64,000 nt of DNA from Flavobacteriaceae bacterium R38 (GTDB lineage: Bacteria > Bacteroidota > Bacteroidia > Flavobacteriales > Flavobacteriaceae), in contig WXYP01000008.1 of assembly GCA_009901575.1 (NCBI GenBank), positions 62,001 to 126,000 of the forward strand. Direction: 5' to 3'. The notes under the pieces were generated by a model. It did not search any database, had not been told where the DNA came from, and was given only the letters and a program-made list of their open reading frames with translations. Positions 1-6,674 of the stretch are shown in pieces (position 1 is the stretch's first letter; every line of letters begins with the position of its first letter). The position numbers and the translations under genes were made by a program.

Positions 1-46
1 ATTTTCGATAAAACAAAAAATAGAAAACCAAAAGGTTTTTGGGTTT

Positions 47-54
47 TACATTTG
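47..54 (+). promoter_or_regulatory. Flavobacterial -7 box of small RNA copy 1
   Basis: The box TACATTTG fits the Bacteroidota -7 consensus TAnnTTTG. No TTG lies at the usual 17-23 nt upstream, so the -33 element is weak or absent. It would start transcription near position 60, just before the conserved RNA core. The upstream A-rich stretch 10-30 recurs almost unchanged at 2493-2513. Confidence 0.6.
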
Positions 55-59
55 CAGTA

Positions 60-168
60 TGGAATCGCTGGGTCCAACGAGCGAAGCGAAGTTAATCTCA
101 GCCAGGTCACTAGAATTTAGTATCATATGGAATTATAAAGCCTGTTATTTAATGATAACAGGTTTTTT
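60..168 (+). ncRNA. Small structured RNA, copy 1 (Flavo-1-like candidate)
   Basis: A roughly 110-nt intergenic transcript is predicted from a TAnnTTTG promoter at 47-54 to a hairpin-T terminator at 141-168. Its 45-nt core (66-110) starts CGCTGGGTC and ends CCAGGTCAC. GCTGGG can pair with CTCAGC inside the core, and a GCGAAGC mini-hairpin sits at the tip. The same core, with the same promoter and terminator layout but different flanks, recurs at 2355-2398. No reading frame explains the conservation. It may be the Flavobacteria-specific Rfam motif Flavo-1, but I recall that family only by name and could not check it. It is not SRP RNA because the GGAAGGAAGCAGC apical loop is missing. Confidence 0.6.
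141..168 (+). terminator. Intrinsic terminator of small RNA copy 1
   Basis: An 8-bp perfect stem (CCTGTTAT at 141-148 with ATAACAGG at 155-162), a 6-nt loop and six T residues form a standard Rho-independent terminator on the plus strand. Confidence 0.8.
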
Positions 169-244
169 CATTTTATATAGTTTCATTTAACACTACTTAA
201 AAGCATATTAAAAGCGACCTATTCGGTGACCTTTTTTCCATATA

Positions 245-586
245 TCAAAGGGGCACCGAATCAATATTATCTTCAAGATCAGTTCTAAGTTCTTCAATTT
301 CATCATAATATTTATCATAAAAGTTATGCATATCGCAATAGTAAACAAGTGAGCTAATCATACCATTAATACAACCGTATTTTTGTAAGTCTTAAAAGAA
401 GGTTTTTATATCTTCATGATCTAATGCCTCACTAGCTACATAAGCTTTTAGTGTATTAGACTCATTTACAATAATCCTTTTAAGCCGTTTTTTTATGTGC
501 TTTTTCTTCATGACAAAATATTTTAAAATTTTGCCAGCGACCATTGAAAAAGCTAAAAAAACAAGTAGGAATTGCAGCGCAAGCAT
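245..586 (-). pseudogene. Small protein gene split by an in-frame TAA (DUF7222-like?)
   Basis: A 64-codon frame (586 to 392) ends with TAA at 394-392. The same frame then runs on for 48 protein-like codons to TGA at 247-245. The joined product has a lysine-rich start, then the stretches KAYVASEALD, DIKTFF, the stop, DLQKYGCINGM, SSLVYY and FYDKYYDEIEEL. The acidic, Tyr-rich C-terminus reads as one continuous small domain, which I recall as resembling DUF7222 proteins of Bacteroidota. The natural start is probably the ATG at 511 (MKKKHIKK); the hydrophobic first 25 residues may not be translated. I infer a nonsense mutation (CAA or GAA to TAA). A shorter working protein or a sequencing error is also possible. 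Confidence 0.5.
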
Positions 587-721
587 TTCTTGTTTTTTTA
601 AAAAGATTTTGAAATAGCTTTGCCTAGTACAAGTTAAAATTATAAAAAACTAATAATCAAGAAATTAAAATAAATATTCAAGCCCCAGCCAGTCACAACT
701 TATTTACTAAAATCACACAGT
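587..721. other. Intergenic spacer without recognised features
   Basis: This is AT-rich DNA between the broken gene and the stop codon of the M1-like protease gene. I see no convincing terminator, promoter or reading frame in it. Confidence 0.5.
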
Positions 722-2149
722 TTATAATTCTCCAATATGTAAAGATTTCGGATATTCAATTGTATTAAGCCATATGTACAAACTATTCTTGTAATTTGGC
801 GCATACTTTACAACTAGAGTTTCAAATTTTTTATAATTAATTGAATTCAGTTGGAAAAGTTCTTTTAGAAACTTATCATATTTTATGTCCCCCATCTCAT
901 TCCACAAGTGATAAAGGAATAATTTCACTCTATCCGATAGAATAAAGACATCTTTGTATAGACCAATTTCACTAAAGGATATTTTTAGAATAGGCTTTTC
1001 AAAAGGAAGTAAATTTCCTCTTCCGTCTTCTCCTGTCCGCTTTTTTTTGATATAATTTTTTTCTACTTTTTTCATGTATTTCTTTAAATCAAAATCTTGA
1101 TTGTATTTTGTAATTTTTTTTAACCCATAAAGGTGAAAAAAACTTGGAAAACCTTCAACTACAAGAGCATTAAATGGATTCTTTTTTAGAACAGGAATTG
1201 ATACATAAGGATGTACAAGTTCATGTGCTATAGTCAATCTTGAGTGTAAATCTGTACTTAAATTTTTATAAAGGTTTGTCGAAATTCCTATTACATTTTG
1301 ACTTGAAATATTACCGTATTCTGGCATTTCAACGATGTATAATGATGAAGTGTCATTTTGAATACTTCGAAGGTTTGAGTAAAACAGCTTTTTAAGTTTT
1401 AAGGTATTATCAATTATTTTTTCACCACTCTGTCGATCATTTGTATAATAAACAGAGATATTATCTCTTGAAATAATTTCATATGGCCTAGCGGTACATT
1501 GAATCTTAGACATTTTATTTTTTCCAGGCATCCATTCCGCTGTATAGATTTCATCTTCAATAGTCTCACTTAACAATTTTCCTGTAACAACTGCTTTAAA
1601 CTTTGAAGGAAGTTTTACGGTGATTTTTTTGAAATTAACTTCGTAATCATCTTCATAAGGTCTTTGAAAAATAGGAAACCATGGAGAATAATAATGACCT
1701 CTCAAAAAAACACCTTCTGTCTGGTTAATTCTCATGTAGTCTGACAAACTTCTAGTTCTTGAAGGATTCATGAATCCTGAATAATATATTGTTAGGGTTT
1801 TCTCATGAATTTCATCAGGAAAATCAATTGTTGTCTTTAAACCTATATTACTATAATCATATTCATAGAACACCTTTTCTGATTTATATTTTATGACGCT
1901 TTGTCCTGAAGAAATGGAATCAACTTTCAATTCTCCATGTAAATAGAATGATATTGTATCAATGTTCTGATTTGAGAATTCAACCCTGGTACTTCCCCTC
2001 ATGAAAGATTTGCTAGAAACTGGATATCCCCACATTTGAGCATCTTTTGGAAAAAAATGAACATCAATGGTGTAATCATTTACCTTTTGAGCTTGAATAA
2101 TGTGATTACTTATAGTTAAAATAATACTTAAAAAGAACAATTTTTTCAT
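722..2149 (-). CDS. Exported M1-like (gluzincin) metallopeptidase
   Basis: This 475-residue protein starts with a signal peptide (residues 1-20, ending IIQA). It carries HELVH at residues 309-313, followed after exactly 18 residues by a glutamate (E332 in VVEGFPSF). HExxH-x18-E is the zinc and catalytic signature of M1 aminopeptidases. The GAMEN exopeptidase motif expected upstream is not recognisable (the region reads EYGNISSQN), and the protein is shorter than usual M1 enzymes. It is therefore probably a divergent periplasmic or secreted M1-clan peptidase of unknown substrate. The first 250 residues look like beta-rich N-terminal domain. It stands alone between small RNA copy 2 and the broken gene, on the same strand as the cassette-like genes to its right. 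Confidence 0.65.
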   Translation of the reverse strand: MKKLFFLSIILTISNHIIQAQKVNDYTIDVHFFPKDAQMWGYPVSSKSFMRGSTRVEFSNQNIDTISFYLHGELKVDSISSGQSVIKYKSEKVFYEYDYSNIGLKTTIDFPDEIHEKTLTIYYSGFMNPSRTRSLSDYMRINQTEGVFLRGHYYSPWFPIFQRPYEDDYEVNFKKITVKLPSKFKAVVTGKLLSETIEDEIYTAEWMPGKNKMSKIQCTARPYEIISRDNISVYYTNDRQSGEKIIDNTLKLKKLFYSNLRSIQNDTSSLYIVEMPEYGNISSQNVIGISTNLYKNLSTDLHSRLTIAHELVHPYVSIPVLKKNPFNALVVEGFPSFFHLYGLKKITKYNQDFDLKKYMKKVEKNYIKKKRTGEDGRGNLLPFEKPILKISFSEIGLYKDVFILSDRVKLFLYHLWNEMGDIKYDKFLKELFQLNSINYKKFETLVVKYAPNYKNSLYIWLNTIEYPKSLHIGEL

Positions 2150-2336
2150 ATGTAAAGTGAATTAAGATTTTTATATAAGACTAAAGTTTTTATGGAATGT
2201 TGCATAACTGAGTCCACACAGAAACTTCATTTTCTAGATTTATTACATTTTAGCTAGGGATCTATGCAATTTAAGAATGATTGATACAGTTACTTTTTGA
2301 AGTAATTTGTGTTTTATGAGTAAAACAAATCCATAT
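2150..2336. other. Spacer upstream of the M1-like gene
   Basis: This stretch lies between the start of the M1-like gene (minus strand) and the promoter of small RNA copy 2 (plus strand). It should hold the protease promoter, but I see no clean TTG-N20-TAnnTTTG match on the minus strand and no reading frame. Confidence 0.4.
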
Positions 2337-2344
2337 TAATTTTG
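2337..2344 (+). promoter_or_regulatory. -7 box of small RNA copy 2
   Basis: TAATTTTG matches the Bacteroidota -7 consensus TAnnTTTG and lies 10 nt before the conserved CGCTGGGTC core, the same spacing as in copy 1 (11 nt). Confidence 0.55.
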
Positions 2345-2349
2345 ACCTC

Positions 2350-2439
2350 GAGGTCGCTGGGTCAGACGAGTAAAACGAGTCAACCCCAACCAGGTCACGA
2401 AGTGAAATAGAAAATCTAATGGCAACATTAGGTTTTTTT
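2350..2439 (+). ncRNA. Small structured RNA, copy 2 (Flavo-1-like candidate)
   Basis: This second copy of the RNA at 60-168 has a core at 2355-2398 that begins CGCTGGGTC and ends CCAGGTCAC. In between, GAC/GTC arms flank an A-rich loop and GGGT can pair with ACCC. The transcript would run about 90 nt from the 2337-2344 promoter to the terminator at 2415-2439. Outside the core the two copies share little, yet both keep a promoter in front and a terminator behind, which argues for two working RNA genes and not a passive repeat. Function unknown. Confidence 0.6.
2415..2439 (+). terminator. Intrinsic terminator of small RNA copy 2
   Basis: CTAATG (2416-2421) pairs with CATTAG (2426-2431) around a GCAA tetraloop, extended by a T-G pair and followed by seven T residues. 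Confidence 0.8.
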
Positions 2440-2492
2440 ATGGAATAAATTGGGGCGAGAAGTTTATACCGAAGTTAACCTTCTATTTCTCT

Positions 2493-2513
2493 AAAACAAA
2501 AAATGGAAAACCA
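2493..2513 (+). repeat. 21-bp repeat of the DNA upstream of RNA copy 1
   Basis: The A-rich 21-mer here differs by one base from positions 10-30, which lie just upstream of small RNA copy 1. No RNA core follows it here. It suggests that the RNA block was duplicated and partly lost. Low complexity makes chance similarity possible. Confidence 0.4.
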
Positions 2514-2617
2514 TCGCCAAGTATATTTTAGTCAGTTTTTTTTTAAGTTTAAAAAGTAGGAAATTTATATTTTGAAATTAATTCCTAATTAATTACGGGA
2601 ATTATTACTTTTATTTT

Positions 2618-3001
2618 TTAATAAATAATTACGGTTTCATAATCAGTTTTACACCAATCAATTACTTTTCCACCGGCATCTAATTCGATATGGTATATCT
2701 TTATAAATCTTTTATAGGATTCACAAACATTAACAAAAAATCTATTTGAATCCGTTTTTGAAGTCATAGGGTAGCTAATAAATAATCTAGGGAAACTACT
2801 TTTTCCATTCCGTTTTATTTCTATTAATTCCTCAAATACAGCTCCTCCTTCTGGAAACCGCCAAATTCTCAAAATCTCATCTGGTTCATGAAAATCTGAT
2901 ACTCCGATTTTTTTCAGATCAGAAGGAATTGATTTTGGTTCTCCCTTTTGGTTTGAACAGAATAAAATTAAAATCAATATAATTCCGTATTTCATTTTCA
3001 A
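2618..3001 (-). CDS. Hypothetical exported protein, cassette-like gene
   Basis: This 127-residue protein starts with a hydrophobic signal segment (MKMKYGIILILILFC). A cysteine follows the hydrophobic stretch, so it may be a lipoprotein, although FC is a poor lipobox. The mature part has no domain I recognise. It lies 52 bp downstream of the next gene on the same strand, and that gap contains TTAACCATTGTTTT, similar to the end of the attC-like repeats nearby. It is probably one member of the promoterless, same-strand gene series at 2.6-6.4 kb. Confidence 0.6.
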   Translation of the reverse strand: MKMKYGIILILILFCSNQKGEPKSIPSDLKKIGVSDFHEPDEILRIWRFPEGGAVFEELIEIKRNGKSSFPRLFISYPMTSKTDSNRFFVNVCESYKRFIKIYHIELDAGGKVIDWCKTDYETVIIY

Positions 3002-3053
3002 CTTGTTATCAATAGTTTTAGCTATAGTTAGGAGACGTGTTAACCATTGTTTT

Positions 3054-4001
3054 TTATTCTGCTTTAGTTTTCATCATTTTATAAGGCTCCAACTTATTCA
3101 CATCAATTATCTTATTTGTCTTCTCATCAAAATTGTTCAATTGGGTATTCATTATAAAATATATATCTCCGTTTAAAATATCAAAAGTGGTAGGCGTATT
3201 AAAATTCTCTGTAAACTCAATTAGTTTTTTGCTTTCCAGAATTTCAGATTCAGTTGTGTTAAGAGTGAATTTGAAAAGTCCATTTTTTGATTGATTTTTC
3301 CAACCATTTACTATTCCGTATAGGTTTTTTTTGTAGAATTTTAAACCATCTACACCCGAATAACCTTCGCTGGGTTTATTCACTAGTTTTTTTGATGCTG
3401 TTTTGACAATACAGATTCCTTTTTTTGATGCTAAGTATAAGTATTCGTCATTGTCCGAAATGGCAATTCCGTTAGAATTAGGAATTTGTTCAGAATCTAA
3501 ATAGATTTCAATATTTTTATTTGGTCTTTGGATTCTGTAAATTTTATTGCTTTCTGAATCGGTAATAAAAATTTCATTAGCAGAACTAATTGCTAAATCG
3601 TTCCAATAATGAAAATCTGAGTTGTCAAGAAAATAAGAATCAATAAGGTCTCCCGAAGATAATTGTAACAGTAAAAGAATTGATTTATTTTTTCCAGTGG
3701 TAAGGCTATTGCCTAAAGCATATAGGGTATCACCCTTTATAGTCATTCCAAAACCTGATAAATAGTTGTATTCATTTGTTACCAGGAAATTTTCTGGATT
3801 GTACCCATCAATTGTGCTACTTACTATTTTTTTATTTTTCAAACTATTAAGATATACCTTTTTTGTCCTTCTATCTATTGCAATGCCTTCGGGAAATAAA
3901 TCTTGTTCAAAAGGTAATTCAATTATTTCAGTTTTTTGAACTGAACACGAAATCACGAAGAATAGAATTGAATAGAAATGTGTGGATTTAAACTTGAACA
4001 T
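3054..4001 (-). CDS. Beta-propeller lipoprotein (SMP-30/gluconolactonase-like)
   Basis: The 315-residue product begins with a lipoprotein signal (YSILFFVISC, cysteine at residue 19). The rest consists of repeating short blocks such as LFPEGIAIDRRTKKVYLN, NDLAISSANEIFITDSES and NGIAISDNDEYLYLAS. These are typical of six-bladed SMP-30/strictosidine-synthase-like propellers. I cannot identify metal ligands with certainty, so sugar-lactonase activity is not claimed; a binding or scaffolding role at the cell surface is equally possible. An attC-like element starts about 70 bp upstream of its start codon. Confidence 0.6.
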   Translation of the reverse strand: MFKFKSTHFYSILFFVISCSVQKTEIIELPFEQDLFPEGIAIDRRTKKVYLNSLKNKKIVSSTIDGYNPENFLVTNEYNYLSGFGMTIKGDTLYALGNSLTTGKNKSILLLLQLSSGDLIDSYFLDNSDFHYWNDLAISSANEIFITDSESNKIYRIQRPNKNIEIYLDSEQIPNSNGIAISDNDEYLYLASKKGICIVKTASKKLVNKPSEGYSGVDGLKFYKKNLYGIVNGWKNQSKNGLFKFTLNTTESEILESKKLIEFTENFNTPTTFDILNGDIYFIMNTQLNNFDEKTNKIIDVNKLEPYKMMKTKAE

Positions 4002-4073
4002 TTTTTGCTGGCTTTATTATTTCTTGAACGATTTTTTTACTGCCTTCAATTACTTTTTTATCAGGATTCTCTT

Positions 4074-4210
4074 GTTGCTAACGGTTCGTATAAGAATAAT
4101 TGCGTGATTAAGCAACTAACTTAACAAAAATGGAACAAACCAAAGGAAAATCCTGCGGATTTTCCGAGTAGGCACGAACCAAGTTATTATTTTTATACTT
4201 TGTTGTATGC
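4074..4210 (-). repeat. attC-like imperfect palindrome, element A
   Basis: This 137-bp element has ends GTTGCTAAC and GTTGTATGC. Inside them, the 13-bp arms 4088-4100 and 4186-4198 are complementary at 12 positions. A perfect central hairpin has GGAAAATCC (4145-4153) pairing with GGATTTTCC (4157-4165). Length, nested inverted arms and position after genes of one orientation resemble integron attC sites. The boxes do not match the classic GTTRRRY core exactly. Element B (5225-5358) has the same plan, including the AAAATCC/GGATTTT centre. Confidence 0.6.
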
Positions 4211-4354
4211 AGTTTTTTTATTATTGATCAGTTCGATTGAAGTTATTGCAGTCCAACCAAAAACGATAATAAATACTAATCTGTGTGTAATTGGCATTTA
4301 CCATAACCCAAATACAAAACCAATCATTGACAAGATTAGAATGATAGCAGTCAC
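4193..4354 (-). pseudogene. Small membrane-protein ORF interrupted by a stop
   Basis: On the minus strand, GTG at 4354-4352 opens an 18-codon hydrophobic frame (ending GFVFGLW) and meets TAA at 4300-4298. The next codon in the same frame is ATG (4297-4295). It starts a further 34-residue hydrophobic segment (MPITHRLVFIIVFGWTAI...) that ends at TAA 4195-4193, inside attC-like element A. Both halves look like membrane helices of one small protein, so a nonsense change is likely; alternatively only the 34-residue peptide is made. It lies between elements C and A, where a cassette gene is expected. Confidence 0.35.
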
Positions 4355-4379
4355 GGTTTAAATTTACTAATTTTCAATA

Positions 4380-4486
4380 AAGTATTAATGTTTGAAATTC
4401 TGAGTGGATTCTAGTTTGTGCTGAGTACAATTGAAGCATAGTCGAGTCTGCTTTAATTGCGGTTATACATTGTTGTGCACTGGCTT
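4380..4486 (-). repeat. Partial attC-like element C
   Basis: Directly after the stop of the 4487-5212 gene (minus strand) comes GCACAACAATGTATAACCGC. This matches the start of element B read on the same strand (CACAACAATGGC). The opposite arm is not clear, so the element is either truncated or diverged. The following stretch up to the small split ORF has no other feature. Confidence 0.4.
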
Positions 4487-5212
4487 TTATTTTCCATTAG
4501 CGTAAAAATCCAATAGTTCATAGGTCAATTTCGGAATATTTTTTCTCGTATCTCGGTCAATTCCTTTCACATTTTGTAATTCCGATTTGAGTTTTAAATA
4601 CGTGCTGTTTTTAATACTCGATATTAAATGACCACCAGAATTTAAATCTTTTTCCATTTTTTCTTTTAATTCCGATGTGTCGATTTCAAGATTTTCAATG
4701 AAATGAAATCCAGTTTTAAGAAGGTCACTCTTTTCAAATTGTTTTGCCTGTTTTTGTAGAAATGACTTTCCGAATTTTTTAAAGTCTTTAGCTATTTGTT
4801 TGACAATTTCCGTTGTGGTTTTAACTCGACCATTATGAAAGTAGTAAGCTTCCTCAACAGGAATCACTCCGGTTCCTTTTTTTAGGACAATCAAGTTAAC
4901 ATGTCTGTTAATTAGTCCAGTATTGTAACTGTTAGACCTTAAATAGTTTTTATTTATTCTTGATGCTACAGAACAGCTAAAGCTTCTGTCTTTTAGTGCA
5001 AATATTATGTGCAGATGTTCATAAACATTTCGACAGTTAATTATTCGAATATTCTCGAATGTATAACAGCCATTCTTGTATTCTAAAAAATTGAATTCTG
5101 GTAATTCTCGTTCAAATTCGGATATCAAAATCTGTTTCACCTGACCTCTTTTTAATTCAGGTGAGTCATCTTTCTTTTCAATTTTCGATTTGATTTTTGA
5201 ATACCAACTCAT
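4487..5212 (-). CDS. Hypothetical cytoplasmic protein, cassette-like gene
   Basis: I do not recognise this roughly 241-residue, lysine-rich protein. It has no signal peptide or membrane segment. I place the start at the ATG at 5212 (MSWYSKIKSKIEKK) because the earlier ATG at 5230 lies inside the GTGCAC end of attC-like element B. A mixed alpha/beta first half is followed by a charged helical C-terminal half (residues 130-240). The gene is bounded directly by element B upstream and element C downstream, with no room for its own promoter, as expected for an integron-type cassette. Confidence 0.55.
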   Translation of the reverse strand: MSWYSKIKSKIEKKDDSPELKRGQVKQILISEFERELPEFNFLEYKNGCYTFENIRIINCRNVYEHLHIIFALKDRSFSCSVASRINKNYLRSNSYNTGLINRHVNLIVLKKGTGVIPVEEAYYFHNGRVKTTTEIVKQIAKDFKKFGKSFLQKQAKQFEKSDLLKTGFHFIENLEIDTSELKEKMEKDLNSGGHLISSIKNSTYLKLKSELQNVKGIDRDTRKNIPKLTYELLDFYANGK

Positions 5213-5224
5213 TTTTTTCAGCTT

Positions 5225-5358
5225 GTGCACAACGTTTCAGTTATGAGTAGTTGCGTGGGTTAGTACTTAACTTTGCAAGTACGCACCAAACTCAAAATCC
5301 ACAAGGATTTTCAGAAGTAGACGAGAACTAGCAATTACTTTTAGCCATTGTTGTGTGT
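5225..5358 (-). repeat. attC-like imperfect palindrome, element B
   Basis: This 134-bp element has ends GTGCACAAC (5225-5233) and GTTGTGTGT (5350-5358), which are near-complementary. Arms next to them continue the imperfect palindrome (AGTAGTTGC against AGTAATTGC). A central hairpin has AAAATCC (5294-5300) pairing with GGATTTT (5305-5311). It fills the whole gap between the genes at 4487-5212 and 5366-6385, a few bases from each. Confidence 0.6.
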
Positions 5359-5365
5359 AGGTTTT

Positions 5366-6385
5366 TCACAGGTTTTCTGTTACCCATTTTAAAGCAAATC
5401 CATTGACTTCACTCAAATGGTCAATCCATTCTTTTTTGCCTGATTCATCGGTTTTAGTTTCCATAAAAAAGTGGTCGCAGTTTGGATATACTTTATAGGT
5501 CAAATTGTTTTTCCCTTTTCTTAAAAATTCAAGTTTCGCATAGTCCATATTTAAGATACTGTGATGGTCTTCTCCACCAGCCACGTAAAGGATTGGAATA
5601 TTCAACTTCAGCATATTGTCAATTGGGGAATTCAAGGTAAAACTGCTCCATTTGTAATAGGTTTCTCCAAACCATTCTTTTGTCGTGGACTTAGGGTCTT
5701 TGTATATTTTTTCAAATTCTATATACAGGGAATCAATATTGGCTTGAGCTTCTTCGTTAGATTTTTCGCCTTTTAAGGCAGAAACCCTTTCATTAAGTAT
5801 AAAATCATACAAATGATTAAGCGAGTTACCCATCATTGATATAACGTGGGTTACTTTTTTATTCTTTACTGCTACGGCTGGTGCCACTTGCGAGCCTTCA
5901 GAATGCCCCCAAACAATGATTGTAGATGTGTCAACCTTTAGTTTTTTCAATGCATCGTTGATAACCTTGTCTGCGGAATTTGCGCGCCAATCAAGACTAT
6001 ACTTTTCTCTATATCCTTTTTTCATTGGATACTGCTTTCTTCCTGATGGTGCAATTGTGATACTGTCAACAAGAGGTGTATTGGGTTTGCTAATGAGAAT
6101 AACATGATAATAATTACTCATCGAATCAACATTCAAAGTAATACCACTGGAATATCTCCCATTTGGATTTAGCCAATACAAAGGAAAGTTTGTGGAACCT
6201 TGTAAATAGATAATCAAAGGCTTGCGGTCATCTATTTTATTTTTATAAATATGGTAATTAATGTCTCCAAGATTACTGTCACTAATGCTTTCGGTTTTCC
6301 ATTTTTCAGTAATCTTTTCGTGCTGTCCATATGTAATTTTAGAGAATAACAAGACTAAAAAAAGGAAGTATATGGTTTTATTCAT
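5366..6385 (-). CDS. Exported alpha/beta hydrolase (serine esterase-like)
   Basis: The 339-residue protein has a signal peptide (residues 1-20). Its alpha/beta-hydrolase core shows an oxyanion region LQGST (61-65), the nucleophile elbow GHSEGS (Ser162), a probable acid at D273 in AGGEDHH and a histidine at H305 in NCDHFF. This triad order fits prolyl-oligopeptidase or dienelactone-hydrolase-like esterases; the substrate is unknown. Its stop codon sits 8 bp from attC-like element B. The upstream side (6386-6450) contains TACACAACATAGG, which may be the worn end of another element. Confidence 0.7.
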   Translation of the reverse strand: MNKTIYFLFLVLLFSKITYGQHEKITEKWKTESISDSNLGDINYHIYKNKIDDRKPLIIYLQGSTNFPLYWLNPNGRYSSGITLNVDSMSNYYHVILISKPNTPLVDSITIAPSGRKQYPMKKGYREKYSLDWRANSADKVINDALKKLKVDTSTIIVWGHSEGSQVAPAVAVKNKKVTHVISMMGNSLNHLYDFILNERVSALKGEKSNEEAQANIDSLYIEFEKIYKDPKSTTKEWFGETYYKWSSFTLNSPIDNMLKLNIPILYVAGGEDHHSILNMDYAKLEFLRKGKNNLTYKVYPNCDHFFMETKTDESGKKEWIDHLSEVNGFALKWVTENL

Positions 6386-6674
6386 AAATGTAAACTTTGT
6401 TTTAACTTATACACAACATAGGAATATAATTACTAAAGTAACCATATATCTATTATACACACACTAAGATAATAAATCTTTTATGCCTGTAAATTTGTTT
6501 ATAGCTATATGAATATATATTTCCGTTTTTTAGTAGAAATATGAACCAAGAGGTATTGTATATGCCTTAATATTAACTCTATTTTCCAGTAAATGTGTTG
6601 CAAAGTAATGTAGCGCTACTCGTTTATAATATTACCTCTAGCCTATTCAATTCTGAGCAGTATTCAACCAACAT
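6386..6674. other. AT-rich spacer between cassette region and SusCD operon
   Basis: This 289-bp gap contains ACACAACATAGG near 6411, which resembles the end box of the attC-like elements. I see no reading frame and no strong terminator for the long SusCD operon that ends at 6675, although the operon should stop here. Confidence 0.4.

Noticed and set aside
60-168. SRP RNA as identity of the repeated small RNA
   Set aside because: The universally conserved apical GGAAGGAAGCAGC loop is absent.
4003-4070. An out-of-frame peptide-like stretch upstream of the propeller lipoprotein (minus strand)
   Set aside because: It has no start codon and is interrupted by TAG just upstream. It may be a worn gene remnant but cannot be supported.
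2618-6385. A complete integron with integrase
   Set aside because: No tyrosine recombinase gene occurs in the window, and the end boxes deviate from the classic GTTRRRY core, so only an integron-like array is claimed.
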